From Pseudisothecium myosuroides (taxonomy: Eukaryota > Streptophyta > Bryopsida > Hypnales > Lembophyllaceae): DNA of 64,000 nucleotides. The notes under the pieces are model-generated. The model had not been told where the DNA came from and searched no databases. It saw only the letters and a list, made by a program, of their open reading frames with translations. The position numbers and the translations under genes were made by a program. Where the stretch lies: positions 48,995,288 through 49,059,287 of the forward strand of contig OX637288.1 of the NCBI GenBank assembly GCA_951799445.1, written 5' to 3'. The stretch's first letter is position 1. Every line of letters begins with the position of its first letter. Positions 11,147 to 21,572 of this stretch are shown here, one piece after another.

Positions 11147-12269
11147 GTTATGTGCAGTCTCCGCCTATCTGCACTTTTTGCAAGCTTTGGATCCCAGTTG
11201 AGAGCTTTGAAATTTGCTCTAGTAAATCTTGTTCTTCAATTCTCCATTCTCATTCTCCTCACCAATAAAAGGGGGTGTCACACCTTCATGGTTTTTGGCT
11301 CCTAATTGGCTCCTCTTTTTTCTCCTCAACTTCTCATGCATTTTTCATGAAATTTTTGTTTTGGGAGAAGGTGCGAGCACCCCTATTGTTCCAAACATTT
11401 CGAATTTTTCAGGGGGTTAACTCTTCTCCTGTTTTTCAAGAAACCCCTGTTTGCATGCACGTCAAACCACAGGTCCCAGATGCATGCATGCATGCAACTA
11501 GCTAGGGTGGGAGGAGCTATGGGGCTCTAACTTGTTGCACACTTGCCTGATCGATGAGAAACTGACTGCTGCAGTGCGCTTGCAGCTATTTTGAAAATGG
11601 GCTGTGCTAGCTATGGTCAATGAACAAGTGACGGTACGCATTGGTCAACTTGAGCCATAGCACTTGATTTAGTTCCGGTTATAACCTGGTGAGGTGCAGC
11701 CTGCATGCCAAGAGCGTGATCGATGAGTCAGTGTTTCATGCCTTTCATTCCAATGGGAGCTTCGTGACAAGCTTAGTTCGATCAAGAGTGGGCGGGAAGC
11801 ACTGGGGACTGGAATAAGTTACTGGAATTAAATTGGATTCAGATTTTCAGTGGATTCCGTCGTTCCAGTTGCGTCGGATGGGAATCGATGCTTGCCACAG
11901 GGGCAGTAAAACCAAAGAGTACAAGTCCACTACTGTACTGTACTGTACTGTACAGTTCGATGAGCAATGTTTGCGCCTCGCCGTGTCCCGGGGCTTTTCT
12001 TTTCCAAAAGTTACTTTGAGCTGCAGTCACAGATTATGGACTCAACACTCACTCGAAGCCTCGTTGGAGATGGACCAGTCCATATAATACCGGTATGTGA
12101 TTTTTGTGCATTAGGAGTCAGTTAGGTCCGGTTCAGTTCAGGAAAGCTAGACAATTCAAATGCATTTATAAGTGAAAAACAGTGTGATTGAGGCTGCTTC
12201 AAGTCGTCAGCTTCAGAATGTTTTAGACTTTGTTTGTCCTTGTGGATCACGGACCCTCTGAAGTCTCAG
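11147..12269. other. Spacer between the two LINE 3' ends; no gene seen
   Basis: Less AT-rich unique sequence with TGCATGCATGCATGCA near 11480 and a GTACT microsatellite at about 11932-11952. Open frames are short and unsupported. I see no exon structure, RNA gene or element ends. Confidence 0.5.
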
Positions 12270-12786
12270 ATAGATGATGATGAAGATGATGATGAAGATA
12301 GAAACTCCGGGCTTCTAAGAAGGCCGGCGTGAATAAAGTGTCTGTTCGTCATGACAATGAGCTAATGTCCACTTAATCAAGGGCCATTGCTGCAAAAGTA
12401 CTCTTCCCTTTTGAGAATAGACACTTAAGTTACAAGTAACCACTTAAAAGTAACCATGATTAAAGTTGCTAGGTGGATATGGATTGTAATGTGCAGTGTT
12501 GGAGAGTCATCAAGTCATGAGATTTAGAAATGTTGAAATGATAACTAAATGTCACGATTATGTGTTCCGTGTTTGAATCTTGTCGGGTCTGTTTGAGCAA
12601 TGGCGTGATAAACATGATTTGGTGTTGCAAGTGAGTGATCATTAGGCAGGAAATTGTTCCAACCAATCGGCCCCATCCTACCTACCTGAGACAAGTGCTT
12701 ATATTTGGTTTAACATGAAGAAATAGTGATCTACATCACTATCCCTCCCCCCCCCTTTTTCTTTAAAGTTTTCTTTATACAGTTTC

Positions 12787-14394
12787 TTATTTTGTTGGGA
12801 GTGGTTGGTTATTTTCAATTTTTCTTTTATGTAGGATGATTGATCCAACGTATTGTATGGCAATGATGTTGATAGCTTTAAAAGTGTATTTCAAAGCGGT
12901 TTGGGGTAATTTGAGGGTGAATGCAAGAAACACTTAAAGCATTTTGTCACACCCTAGTTTTTTATTTTTATTTTGACCATAACTTTTGTGTTTTAGCTCC
13001 AAATGACTCAAAATTTATAGGGAAGCTACTCATAATCATTATACACCTTGCCTAATTTTTTTGTAATTTTCAAAATTAATTTACTACTTTTAAACAGCCT
13101 TGATAATTTCTCCCAATGAGTGATTTAGGGGGGTTTTGCATTTTTTTTAACCCCAAAAAATGAATTTTGAGCTGAAATTTGGAAAGAATGGTCTTCTAGT
13201 AGACTTATAGCTACTGTCCAAAGGATTTTTAAAAATACTTATTTTTATGTGGTGTACAAGTTCACAAAGAGAGTTCCTTTCTGCATTTTTTTCCAAAGGT
13301 ATGAAACATTATTTTGGTACGTTTTTTGGTCAAAACCCATCACCAAATTTTTTTCCCAAATGTGAAATTTTAGATTTTTTTTTAAAAAAAATCCTATTTT
13401 TTACAAATTAAAATGTCAAAAGTGGTATTTTCTTCACCGGTTTTAGGGTGAATTCTATGTCCAAAATTCTAGTGAAAAAAATACCACTTCTGATATTTTA
13501 AATTGTAAAAAATAGGATTTTTTTTTAAATCTAAAAATTTTCCATTTGGAAAAACTTTTTGGTGATGGATTTTGACCAAAAAACACACCAAAATAATGTT
13601 TCAAACTTTTGAAAAAAAATGCAAAAAGGAGCTCTCTTTGTGAACTTGTACACCACATAAAAATAAGTATTTTTAAGAATCCTTTGGACAATAGCTATAA
13701 GTCTACTAGAAGACCATTCTCTCCAAATTTCAGCTCAAAATTCATTTTTTGGGGTTAAAAAAAGTACAAAACCCCCCTAAATCACCCATTGTGAGAAATT
13801 ATCGGGGTTGTTTAGAATTAGTAAATTATTTTTGAAAATTACAAAAAAATTAGGCAAGATGTATAATGGTCATGAGTAGCTTTCCTATAAATTTTGTGTC
13901 ATTTAAAGCTAAAACACAAAAGTTATGGCCAAAAATAAATAAAAAACTAGGGTGTGAAAATGCAACAAATAGTACAAGTATTTCTTGCATTCATCCTTGA
14001 GTTTGGTTTCAAGGATTTTCATTGAAGGAATATGTGCTGTTCTTCTAGCTCTTGCTGTAAAGACAATGAATGGGTCTACATTCCACCCGCGGGCCATGAT
14101 GCTACTTATTAGTGGTTGGTATTTTTGAATTTTATTACCTATTGTTGCTTGCAAGAATCTATCATTAGAGTATGTGAATTCTATTAATTGTATTGTGAAA
14201 TTGTTATTTGGGTTAGTTGGTGGATTGTTTTGGTAGGGGAGTCCTTTAACCCAGAGGATATCTAGTTTGAATCTAGTGTTACAGTGACATCTTTGTCTTT
14301 CACAGAAGCAAGGTAGCAGCTATGGGGGGACTGTATTTTCTTGTGGATTATTATTGAATGTTTCTGCATTCATGAGACTATATTCACTAGTAGA
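12787..14394 (-). pseudogene. LINE C-terminal domain, copy 2 (interrupted)
   Basis: The frame IQKYQPLISSIMARGWNVDP ... HIPSMKILETKL matches the copy 1 C-terminal domain. It is cut after LETKLK by the foldback element at 12916-13996. The rest (about 12787-12915: AINIIAIQY-type block, then TAA) lies on its other side. Confidence 0.65.
12916..13996. mobile_element. Long foldback element with 5-bp target duplication
   Basis: The two halves (about 12916-13440 and 13470-13996) are inverted copies of each other with scattered mismatches. The ends are GGTGAATGCAAGAAACACTT and, inward from the right, GGATGAATGCAAGAAATACTT; both continue to CACACCCTAGTTTTTTATT. It is flanked by TTGAG at 12911-12915 and 13997-14001. 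It interrupts LINE copy 2 exactly where copy 1 reads CTCAAATT without interruption. There is no coding capacity. The superfamily is not assigned. Confidence 0.8.
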
Positions 14395-14704
14395 AAATTC
14401 AATGACCAAATTAACAAAAATTCAACATAAAAGTGTTGATTTTTTGTTGATTTGGATGAGTTAATTTGGATAGTTTGTTAACAAGAAAGTGTTGATTTTT
14501 TTGTTGATTTGGTCAACTCAAAAATGAAAAAAAATAAAAATAAAATTCGGCCATATAGAAATTGACACATGGCAAGTGCCACGTCATCACCAAAAATGCC
14601 ACCTAGGCCGGTCAAACCAATAGGAATCCACCACCTAGACAAGCCACCACCTAGGCCGATCAAAACCAATAGGAAGCCGCCACCTAGGCAAGGCACCACC
14701 TAAG

Positions 14705-14775
14705 TAAGTGGTGCCAATGGGGTTCGAACCTTGCACCCCTTGATTAGGAGTCAAGGCCGGCCTTTACCAACACAC
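14705..14775 (-). other. tRNA-like remnant inside CACTA element 3
   Basis: The - strand shows a GGTTCGAACC B-box-like block and a possible anticodon arm CTTGACTCCTAATCAAG with a CCT anticodon. The T-stem does not pair properly and the acceptor stem is poor, so this is not a functional tRNA gene. It may be a tRNA-derived remnant. Confidence 0.25.
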
Positions 14776-14789
14776 CATGTATCCATGTA

Positions 14790-15664
14790 CAGTGCCCTCT
14801 AGAAAGTAAGGTAACCCCAATTTTGCCTTGGAGGTGTATCTTTCAAAATTTGCCCTTTTCAGACCTAATTTTCAAAACTAACCTATTAAATTTATGGTTT
14901 TATGCAATCTTCATCAACATGCCAAACTTCAATTTCAAAAAACAGAAAATTCATTTTTGATGAATTATTTAGTGAGTTTTTGATTGTGTTACAAAATAAT
15001 TGATTGAAAAATACTTTTGATGAATTTTTAAAACTTTATTGTGCAAATATTTAAGAAACATAAATGTGCACATTTCACTTTTAGAGAAAACTTACATTAC
15101 GAAGGAAAAATTTTAGACTAAAGAGAATTCAATGTCAAGGTGTTGCCTTCCCAAATTTTATGAAATAGATATCTTTAAATTTCAATTATATTTTAGTAGT
15201 TGAACCTTATATTATGACTACTTCTATACCTTTGAGCATGATGGTGCAATTGGTTTGTGAAAACCAAATTATAATTTAGACAAATTTCTTGTGCAAATTT
15301 TATATTAGTGACCCTTTGACATTGAATTCTCTATAGTGTAAAAATTTTCCTAGGTAATGTAAGTTTTCACTAAAAGTGAAATGTGCACATTGACGTTTCT
15401 TAAATATTTGCACAATAAAGTTTAAGAAATTCATCAAAAATATTTTTCAATCAATTATTTTGTAATACAATCAAAAACTCACTAAATAATTCTCCAAAAA
15501 TAAAAAAATTGTTTTTTGAAATTGAAATTTGGCACGTTGATAAAGATTATATAAAACTATAAATTCAATAAGTTAGTTTTGAAAATTAGGTATGAAAAGG
15601 GCAAATTTTGAAAGATACACCTCCAAGGCAAAATTGGGGTTACCTTACTTTCTAGAGGGCACTA
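14790..15664. mobile_element. Foldback element with CAGTGCCCTCTAGAAAG ends
   Basis: The left end CAGTGCCCTCTAGAAAGTAA is mirrored by the right end TTACTTTCTAGAGGGCACTA. The first about 400 bp reappear inverted in the second half (for example the CACCTCCAAGGCAAAATTGG block). TA dinucleotides flank both ends. The ends resemble Tc1/mariner-pogo non-autonomous elements. A short relative with the same ends is at 28581-28834. Confidence 0.7.
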
Positions 15665-15731
15665 TACATGTGCATGATTGGGTTACATTTTTATTTATTT
15701 GGTTAAAACTATTTTTTTCCATTTGTTTTTC

Positions 15732-16092
15732 AAACTCAGCAGATTTCAGAGGCCATTTAAGAATAGAAAAACAACTTATTTCAAAAAACTTCCAACTAAA
15801 AAAAGTTTCTAAATCAAACTAAATTTCATCTCCAAAAATCCGTTTGCAATTCAGAGTCTTCAATCAAAAGTTATGAATAAATTTCAGAGAGGGTGTTTAA
15901 AAATGTCAAAAAAAAGTTCATTTTAACCCCTCTCTGAAATTCATTCATAACTTTTGATTAAAGACTCTGAATTGCAAACGGATTTTTGGAGATGAAATTT
16001 AGTTTGATTTAAAAACTTTTCTTAGTTGGAAGTTTTTTGAAATAAGTTTTTTTTCTATGCCTAAATGGCCTTTGAAGTCTGCTGGTTTTAAA
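15732..16092. repeat. Hairpin repeat with CAAACGGATTTTTGGAGATG core
   Basis: The left arm (CTCAGCAGATTTCAGAGGCC ... CAATCAAAAGTTATGAA) is repeated inverted in the right arm (TTCATAACTTTTGATTAAAG ... GGCCTTTGAAGTCTGCTG). Related hairpin arms occur at 43872-44307 and, as a half copy, at about 2765-2950. Confidence 0.75.
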
Positions 16093-16400
16093 AAACACCG
16101 AATTGTGAATGATGAAGTTTAAAATTTAAAAAAAATTGTATATAGAATACTAACTTTGGTGATTTAAACATTTTTCAAATGAAAAAAATTACTTGAGATT
16201 CTCCTAAGTCAAAATGAACAAAAAAGTGTTGATTTTTTTGTTACTTTAGAGTTGCAGTATCCGAATCAACAAAAAAGAGTGTTGATTTTGGTAACGTCTA
16301 CCAGAATCAACAAAAAACTGTAAAAATGGGAGATGTAGTATCCACTTCAACAAAAATTTGTTGATGTTTTGTTGATTTGGGCACTGTTTTTCTACTAGTG

Positions 16401-17390
16401 ATTATCTAGTGTTTTTGGTGGATAGGATTAGCTTTCGTAGTTCCCATACTGCTTTGTTATGTATTTTGACACAGAGGGCGTGAATATGATGTTGCTTGCA
16501 TTTTAGGAGTACATTGAACCATGTATCTATGTCATGGGAGTTACATATAGGGCATGTGATGGATGGAAATCTGTCAATGCCAAAAAATAGTTGTTTTCTA
16601 GCATTTCCCATGTATTGGCCGGTGCGGAATTTTAATAAGCTTGTTTTTTGTGAGTCTGTTATTTCGGAGTTTGACAAAAATTCATTAGAGAGGTCTTTAT
16701 CTATATCGGAAATTCAGGATTAAGTCTCCATTTGCTAATGTTAGGAAATCGTTGTGCCATTATTTCCAGGTTTTTTTCACAATCATGCTTGGTGATGTAT
16801 GTTTCGAGGCATCTAACCGGGCCTTTGTCAGGTTGATGGGCTGGGCCTGGCCATTTGTCTTTTTGGTAATAGAATGGAGTAGTGTGTGCAAATTCATATT
16901 CTTTTGAGGCAAATTTGTATTATTTTGTTGTGCCATTTTTTGCAAGGGTGTCTGCTTGTTCATTACCTTCAATATTAATGTGGCCTTTAATTTTGGAAAT
17001 TGTTGTAGGTTGTGTTTGTCTTTGGAGCATTTCTACCATAGATTCTAACATGATTTTGTCTACATGGTTACGGTGTAGTGTAGGATGTTTTAGTTGTGTA
17101 TTAAGTATATATAGACAATTTAGGCAATCAGTGAATATGTGTGCTGGTTCATGTGGATATTGAGTAGTGATTATACGTAATGTTTTTATGTATGGCCATG
17201 AGCATGGCTCTAAAACTAGTTTGTAAACCGGATAGTTGTTTAGAAATTTGGATTTCTTCTTTGGAAAGATTGTATGTGCTGTATCCTGCTTTTTCACGTA
17301 TCCAATGGCCATCTGCATATTGTTGAGATGGTATAAATGATCCATCAGTGTAGTAGCTACATTTCAGTGGAAATTTTAATTGGGGGTAGT
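16401..17390 (-). pseudogene. LINE RNase H and zinc-finger region, copy 2
   Basis: The - strand encodes YYTDGSF (near 17365), FTDCLNCLYILN (near 17130), GHINIEGNEQADTLAKNGT (near 16970), and a zinc-binding-like CPICNSHDIDTWFNVLLKC (near 16510). At least two frameshifts separate these pieces. It is the copy that preserves the Asp lost in copy 1. Confidence 0.7.
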
Positions 17391-17470
17391 CGCGTGTATT
17401 GGGGTGGTCGTGTGCGTCTGAAGCCTTACTATATAGTTGAACCTCGATAAGCATTAAAATCTCATACATG

Positions 17471-17725
17471 AGGTAGGAGGTCGGACATAAAGCGCCCGTT
17501 TAAGAGCTCAACCTGGATTTGGGGAGGTGAAACTTCTTGAAATATTTTTCATTAAGTTTTCCTTGAAAGACAAATGGAATTAGCATCTAATTACCAAATG
17601 TCCACCTCTTTAAATGTACACAATTTGTATATTATTGATACAACAAAAAAGCAACATGTACAAATAGTGTACACTTGAGGAGGCGGGCAATTTTAGAGCA
17701 TAGGCACTTTAAGAACTTCCTACCT
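17471..17725. mobile_element. AGGTAGGAGG-ended MITE, copy 1
   Basis: The left end AGGTAGGAGGTCGGACATAA and the right end AACTTCCTACCT (inward AGGTAGGAAG) bound about 255 bp. TA follows on the right. The interior (GGGGAGGTGAAACTTCTTGA) matches 29740-30054 and, inverted, 55021-55326. Confidence 0.6.
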
Positions 17726-19599
17726 TATATTACATAATTTCAACCCCTTTTAGATCCTCAAAGAAAAATGTTATTAATTCTTCATAACATACATTATAAA
17801 TATACCTTGCTATGTCAAAGAATAGCCATAAAGTTGATAAATTATAATATATAATTATTATTAATAGCCAAAAGGTTTAATTTATCTTATTTGTTATATA
17901 TTATAATGTTGTATGTGTTAGAAATCTTCTACTCCCCACTTGTAACATATATAGAAGTTTGACAATAGTTCTCCACTAATTTGAAAAGCCTAATTTTTTT
18001 TTCAAATCCTGAAGAACTAATTGATTCTTTGGATTAAAATGATGAAATTTTGAAATTTTGAATTCATAATGGCAATCACACACCAAAGTAGATTGAGAAG
18101 GTTGAAAAGTGGAAAACTAAAGTCTTGTTACATTTTTGTATATAAAAAAATTCAATTACCAAATATTTACCAACTCAAATGCCACTACAAAATAGGAACA
18201 AATATTAATTTTATCTACTACAATGAAAAAATTGGAGTTTTGCACTTCAATCATTGTTTTGAAATGAAAAAAAATTGTGACTGGTGTGGAGAAGCTATGA
18301 TGAAGGTTGTTTATGTCACAAAAATTAGTCTTAACTGCTAAGATTCATGGCATCCACTGAATGGATTATAAATGTGCTTAGGAGCTTATGATGGGAGCTA
18401 CATGAAATGGGTGAACATGTATATTCAAAAAACAAATATTGTCTAGTCTCCAAAGATTTAATTAGCATGGTCATTTGGTTCTTCATTAGTTTTGTGCAAT
18501 ATTTTAAACAAGTTCATGTAGGAGAGAAACTTGCAACAAGAAAGATCTTGTAGTAAAATTATTCTTATGCCCTAATTTATTTTGTTTAAAATACTCCATA
18601 TCTACATTCTTTCTCTATCAACAATTCTTGAGGGTTAAAGGCACAAATCATATCCATAATCAATCAAACTTTATTGTAAAAATCATGAAACTGAATTGGT
18701 CATAACATCTACAATGAATTTAAACAAGAGTTGCATTGGTCATTTCCTTGCAAATGCTACTGGACCTATTTTCTTGGGATTCTAAACATAAAAGAACTTT
18801 AGGGGTTAAAATTTTAAATGGTAGGCCTATGACCATGGAGCTCATTTGAAATCACCTTAAATAGACCATGACTCCATGTGACTATTATGGTAGAGGCGGC
18901 ACCTATTCTTGTCACTTTAAGCAATTATGCATATTTTGAGGTGGAATCAACAGATGGATTTTTTTAACACAATGGCAATTGAAATTCATGAATTTTCAAA
19001 AATAAAATTGATATTTTTTCAACATACACATGAATATGCTATAAACTTGAGAAGTTCAAATGCATGGTGAACCTCAAACCATTTTTTGCATTCATGTAAG
19101 TAGGCTATACATTTGGACCTCCTATTCTACATATTTTTAGGGTTGGTTTAGAAGATAGTGTTTTAATTCCATCTAAGAGCTATTAACAATGTAGTATTTC
19201 ATTCAATTTTGGACCTACTTCTACTTTACAAATTTTTTATATGTAAAAGTCAAATTTTGATATTCTGAATTTTTTTTCCCTCCTCTCAACTCAAAATTCA
19301 ACATAAATTTTTTAACTTTATGGTGTGCAATGCAAAAAAAATCCGCAAATGGCCATCAAAGTCATTTGAAAATGCAGGTCACAGTTCAAAAAAACTTTTT
19401 TTTTCCAACTTTGAATGCTATATCTTCCAATTGGTACGGTTAAACTTCTTGAAATTTTTACCACATGAATTGAGACAAGTGAAGTACAAGATCCTACGAT
19501 TAAATTTAAAATTTTTTTTTTTTTGGTTTCTTGAGTGATCACAATAGAAATGGTAGTTTTCAGTGGTTCTGGAGCCAACAAATGCCTTGGTATTTCAAG
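17726..19599. other. AT-rich stretch; end fragments of TTAA-bounded elements
   Basis: No exon structure is seen. A 90-residue open frame at 18069-18341 (+) is Lys/Asn/Ile-rich and unrecognised, and is probably chance. A right-type end CTTTAGGGGTTAA lies at 18796-18808. The block 19350-19610 is similar to the right part of the TTAA-bounded element at 34711-35639, including ATGGTAGTTTTCAGTG. Confidence 0.4.
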
Positions 19600-19982
19600 G
19601 TTTAAGAACCGCCCCAATAGATAGCTGTGAAATGGATATGAAGTGGTTCTAAAATTGACCTCTATAGTCACTGAATGAATCAAGGACAAAAACATTATTA
19701 ATTGTAAGAGCCAATCATTCTTTTTGCTTTTCCCATCTTTCTTTAGAATTGCAAGTGAACGATTTATGGAAGACCTAGGGTCATAAATAGAGACCTACAA
19801 TCCAACTCATTTGAAAATTCATAAGTAATATAGCAATGCTTTGAAAATTATGAAACCGCTTGTGTTAGATTCCTCATCTATCTCTCTTTGTCTGAAAAAT
19901 GAGCTAAAAATATTCCCATCCAAGGAAATACATGAAAAAGGCGGACCAACCCTTAAGTGAGCGGTTTCTAAGCCTCCTACCT
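19600..19982. mobile_element. AGGTAGGAGG-ended MITE, copy 2 (long form)
   Basis: About 380 bp ending GCCTCCTACCT followed by TA. It shares long near-identical stretches (GAGCTAAAAATATTCCCATC, GAAAAAGGCGGACCA) with 56342-56750 and 60136-60541. The left end is less certain. Confidence 0.6.
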
Positions 19983-21379
19983 TATTCTAAATCGGGCTCT
20001 AAAATCATCCAAAGGATACAAAATGTCCTCTCATGCATTTCAAGTTAATTCCTAAAGAACAAGAAATATATCCAATTGTGCAATAGAGTGAAGAATCTAA
20101 TATATCTGAGTAGGTATAATTTGTATCCAAGAAAAAAAATTCTTCCGTACTACCAAGTTTGAGATTGGTGCCATATTCATTATACAAAAAACATCGGTTG
20201 TATGAAGTGAATAATTACAACCAAATTGATATTTATTGACAAATACACACTGGAATAAAAATTGAGTATTTATACATCAAAATACAATTTAAGCTCACCA
20301 TATACCAGTAAAAAATTTCATTGCTTATTCAACCTTGTACACCAAAAAGGACCAAAAATATCAAATGAATGACTCTCATTGCTTATTTGGCTACCATTGT
20401 AACATTAAATCCTCAAGACCAACAAACAATTTATGTCACCATAGCATTTTTGGTCATCCATTTACAAACAAAACTTTCATATTTTTTTCCTATGAAGTTT
20501 CAAACAACATGTGGTCAAAGGAATATCTTTAAGGTGCAATAACTTGCATTACTTTTGACTACATGCTCAAAAAGTTATTGTATGATATGCAACTCTTTTT
20601 CCAACACGAGCAACTTGGGTAACATATTTTAATCACTTCTTTAAAGAAATAAAATTTGAACTTCTCTAGAATTATACGTATATGGAAAGCTTTGAATCAT
20701 TTTATTTCAATTAATAAGACAAAAGTTATGATGTTTTTTAGTTTGCAAGCATTTATAGAATCTCTACTCAAAAATAAAGTTTGAAGTCTTTTTTGGAACT
20801 CATTTTTCAATATTTTTGGGAAAAAAATGAACCATTAGATGTGGATTATTTATCACAACATTCCAACTTTTGGAATTGGAATATTTCAATTATGTAACTA
20901 AATTCCTAACATTTTGTAATTTGAATCATAATTATTTATTTCTACTTACTATTTTTTTCAAGAATGAATTTGAAATATTTTTAGTAGGATTTTTTTCTTT
21001 GTATCCTACTTATTCCTTCAACATGTTATGAAGAAATGTAAATTGTAGGACTTACAAATTTTTCGGGTAAAACGTTTGAAAGAAGAAACCTGACTAATTG
21101 GATAGAGTTGAAAATACTTTTTTTGAAATACAAGCATCATGATCTTGCAATTGGTAAGATTTTATTATTTAGAAATTTTAAGAAGGCATACTCTAACAAG
21201 TTAAATAAAGCATCTTGCAGCTAGATTTGTTAATGAATAAATATAGATAAAGATTTTAGCCTTGCTTTGGATATGAGTATTTTGAAGTACTTTTGGGCCT
21301 ACAAACATTGTAGTTCTTAAGCAGTTACTAATTAGTAGCATGAGTATTTGACTAAACATGTTTAAGTGGTGGATTTTTT
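19983..21379. other. AT-rich stretch with an internal TTAA-family fragment
   Basis: No gene is seen. About 20640-21000 is homologous to 57480-57740 (for example GGAAAGCTTTGAATCATT and TTTATCACAACATTCCAAC), so it is a fragment of the long TTAA-bounded family without recognisable ends. Confidence 0.45.
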
Positions 21380-21572
21380 CACTAGTAGAAAACTCAGGAA
21401 TTTTGACAAAATTCAGTTGATTTGGACGCGTTGTCCCGGTCACTTTTCTGTTGATTTCAACATAAATTTGTTAATTTTTAACAGATTTATGTTGAAATCA
21501 ACAGAAAAGTGACCGGGACAATGCGTCCAAATCAACTGAATTTTGTCAAAATTCCTGAGTTTTCTACTAGTG
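21380..21572. mobile_element. Near-perfect hairpin MITE with CACTAGTAGAAAA ends
   Basis: The two about 90-bp arms are virtually perfect inverted copies (CACTAGTAGAAAACTCAGGA ... TCCTGAGTTTTCTACTAGTG). The ends equal those of CACTA element 3 at 14395-16400, so it is plausibly mobilised by the same transposase. Flanks are TTT and AAT, so no clear 3-bp duplication. Confidence 0.8.

Larger units (their letters stand above)
14395..16400. mobile_element. Non-autonomous CACTA-like element 3 with nested hairpins
   Basis: The ends are CACTAGTAGAAAATTCAATG on the left and CACTAGTAGAAAAACAGTG inward from the right. They are flanked by ATT (14392-14394 and 16401-16403), inside LINE copy 2. Subterminal GTTGATTTTTTGTTGATTTGG-type repeats occur at both ends (14430-14520, 16200-16380). 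No transposase is visible. The interior is largely two nested inverted-repeat elements (14790-15664 and 15732-16092). A small hairpin MITE at 21380-21572 shares the same ends. Confidence 0.8.
12270..17390 (-). mobile_element. LINE copy 2, inverted relative to copy 1, split by a foldback and a CACTA element
   Basis: LINE pieces are 12270-12915, 13997-14394 and 16401-17390 on the - strand. They match copy 1 from just upstream of RNase H (QLKFPLKCSYYTDGSF) to the 3' UTR, and end in a GAT/GAA-rich simple repeat (12265-12300 on +). The copy is 5'-truncated more severely than copy 1, at about 17390. RNase H residues here look intact (YTDGS, RAMLMAI with Glu replaced by Met, FTDCLNC), but frameshifts break the frame at about 17149-17345. 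Confidence 0.8.

Noticed and set aside
14705..14775. A tRNA gene on the - strand with a CCT anticodon
   Set aside because: The B-box-like GGTTCGAACC is present but T-stem and acceptor pairing fail. It is listed only as a remnant inside a CACTA element.
18069..18341. A small protein gene of 90 residues
   Set aside because: Composition matches AT-rich noise, with no splice or domain support.
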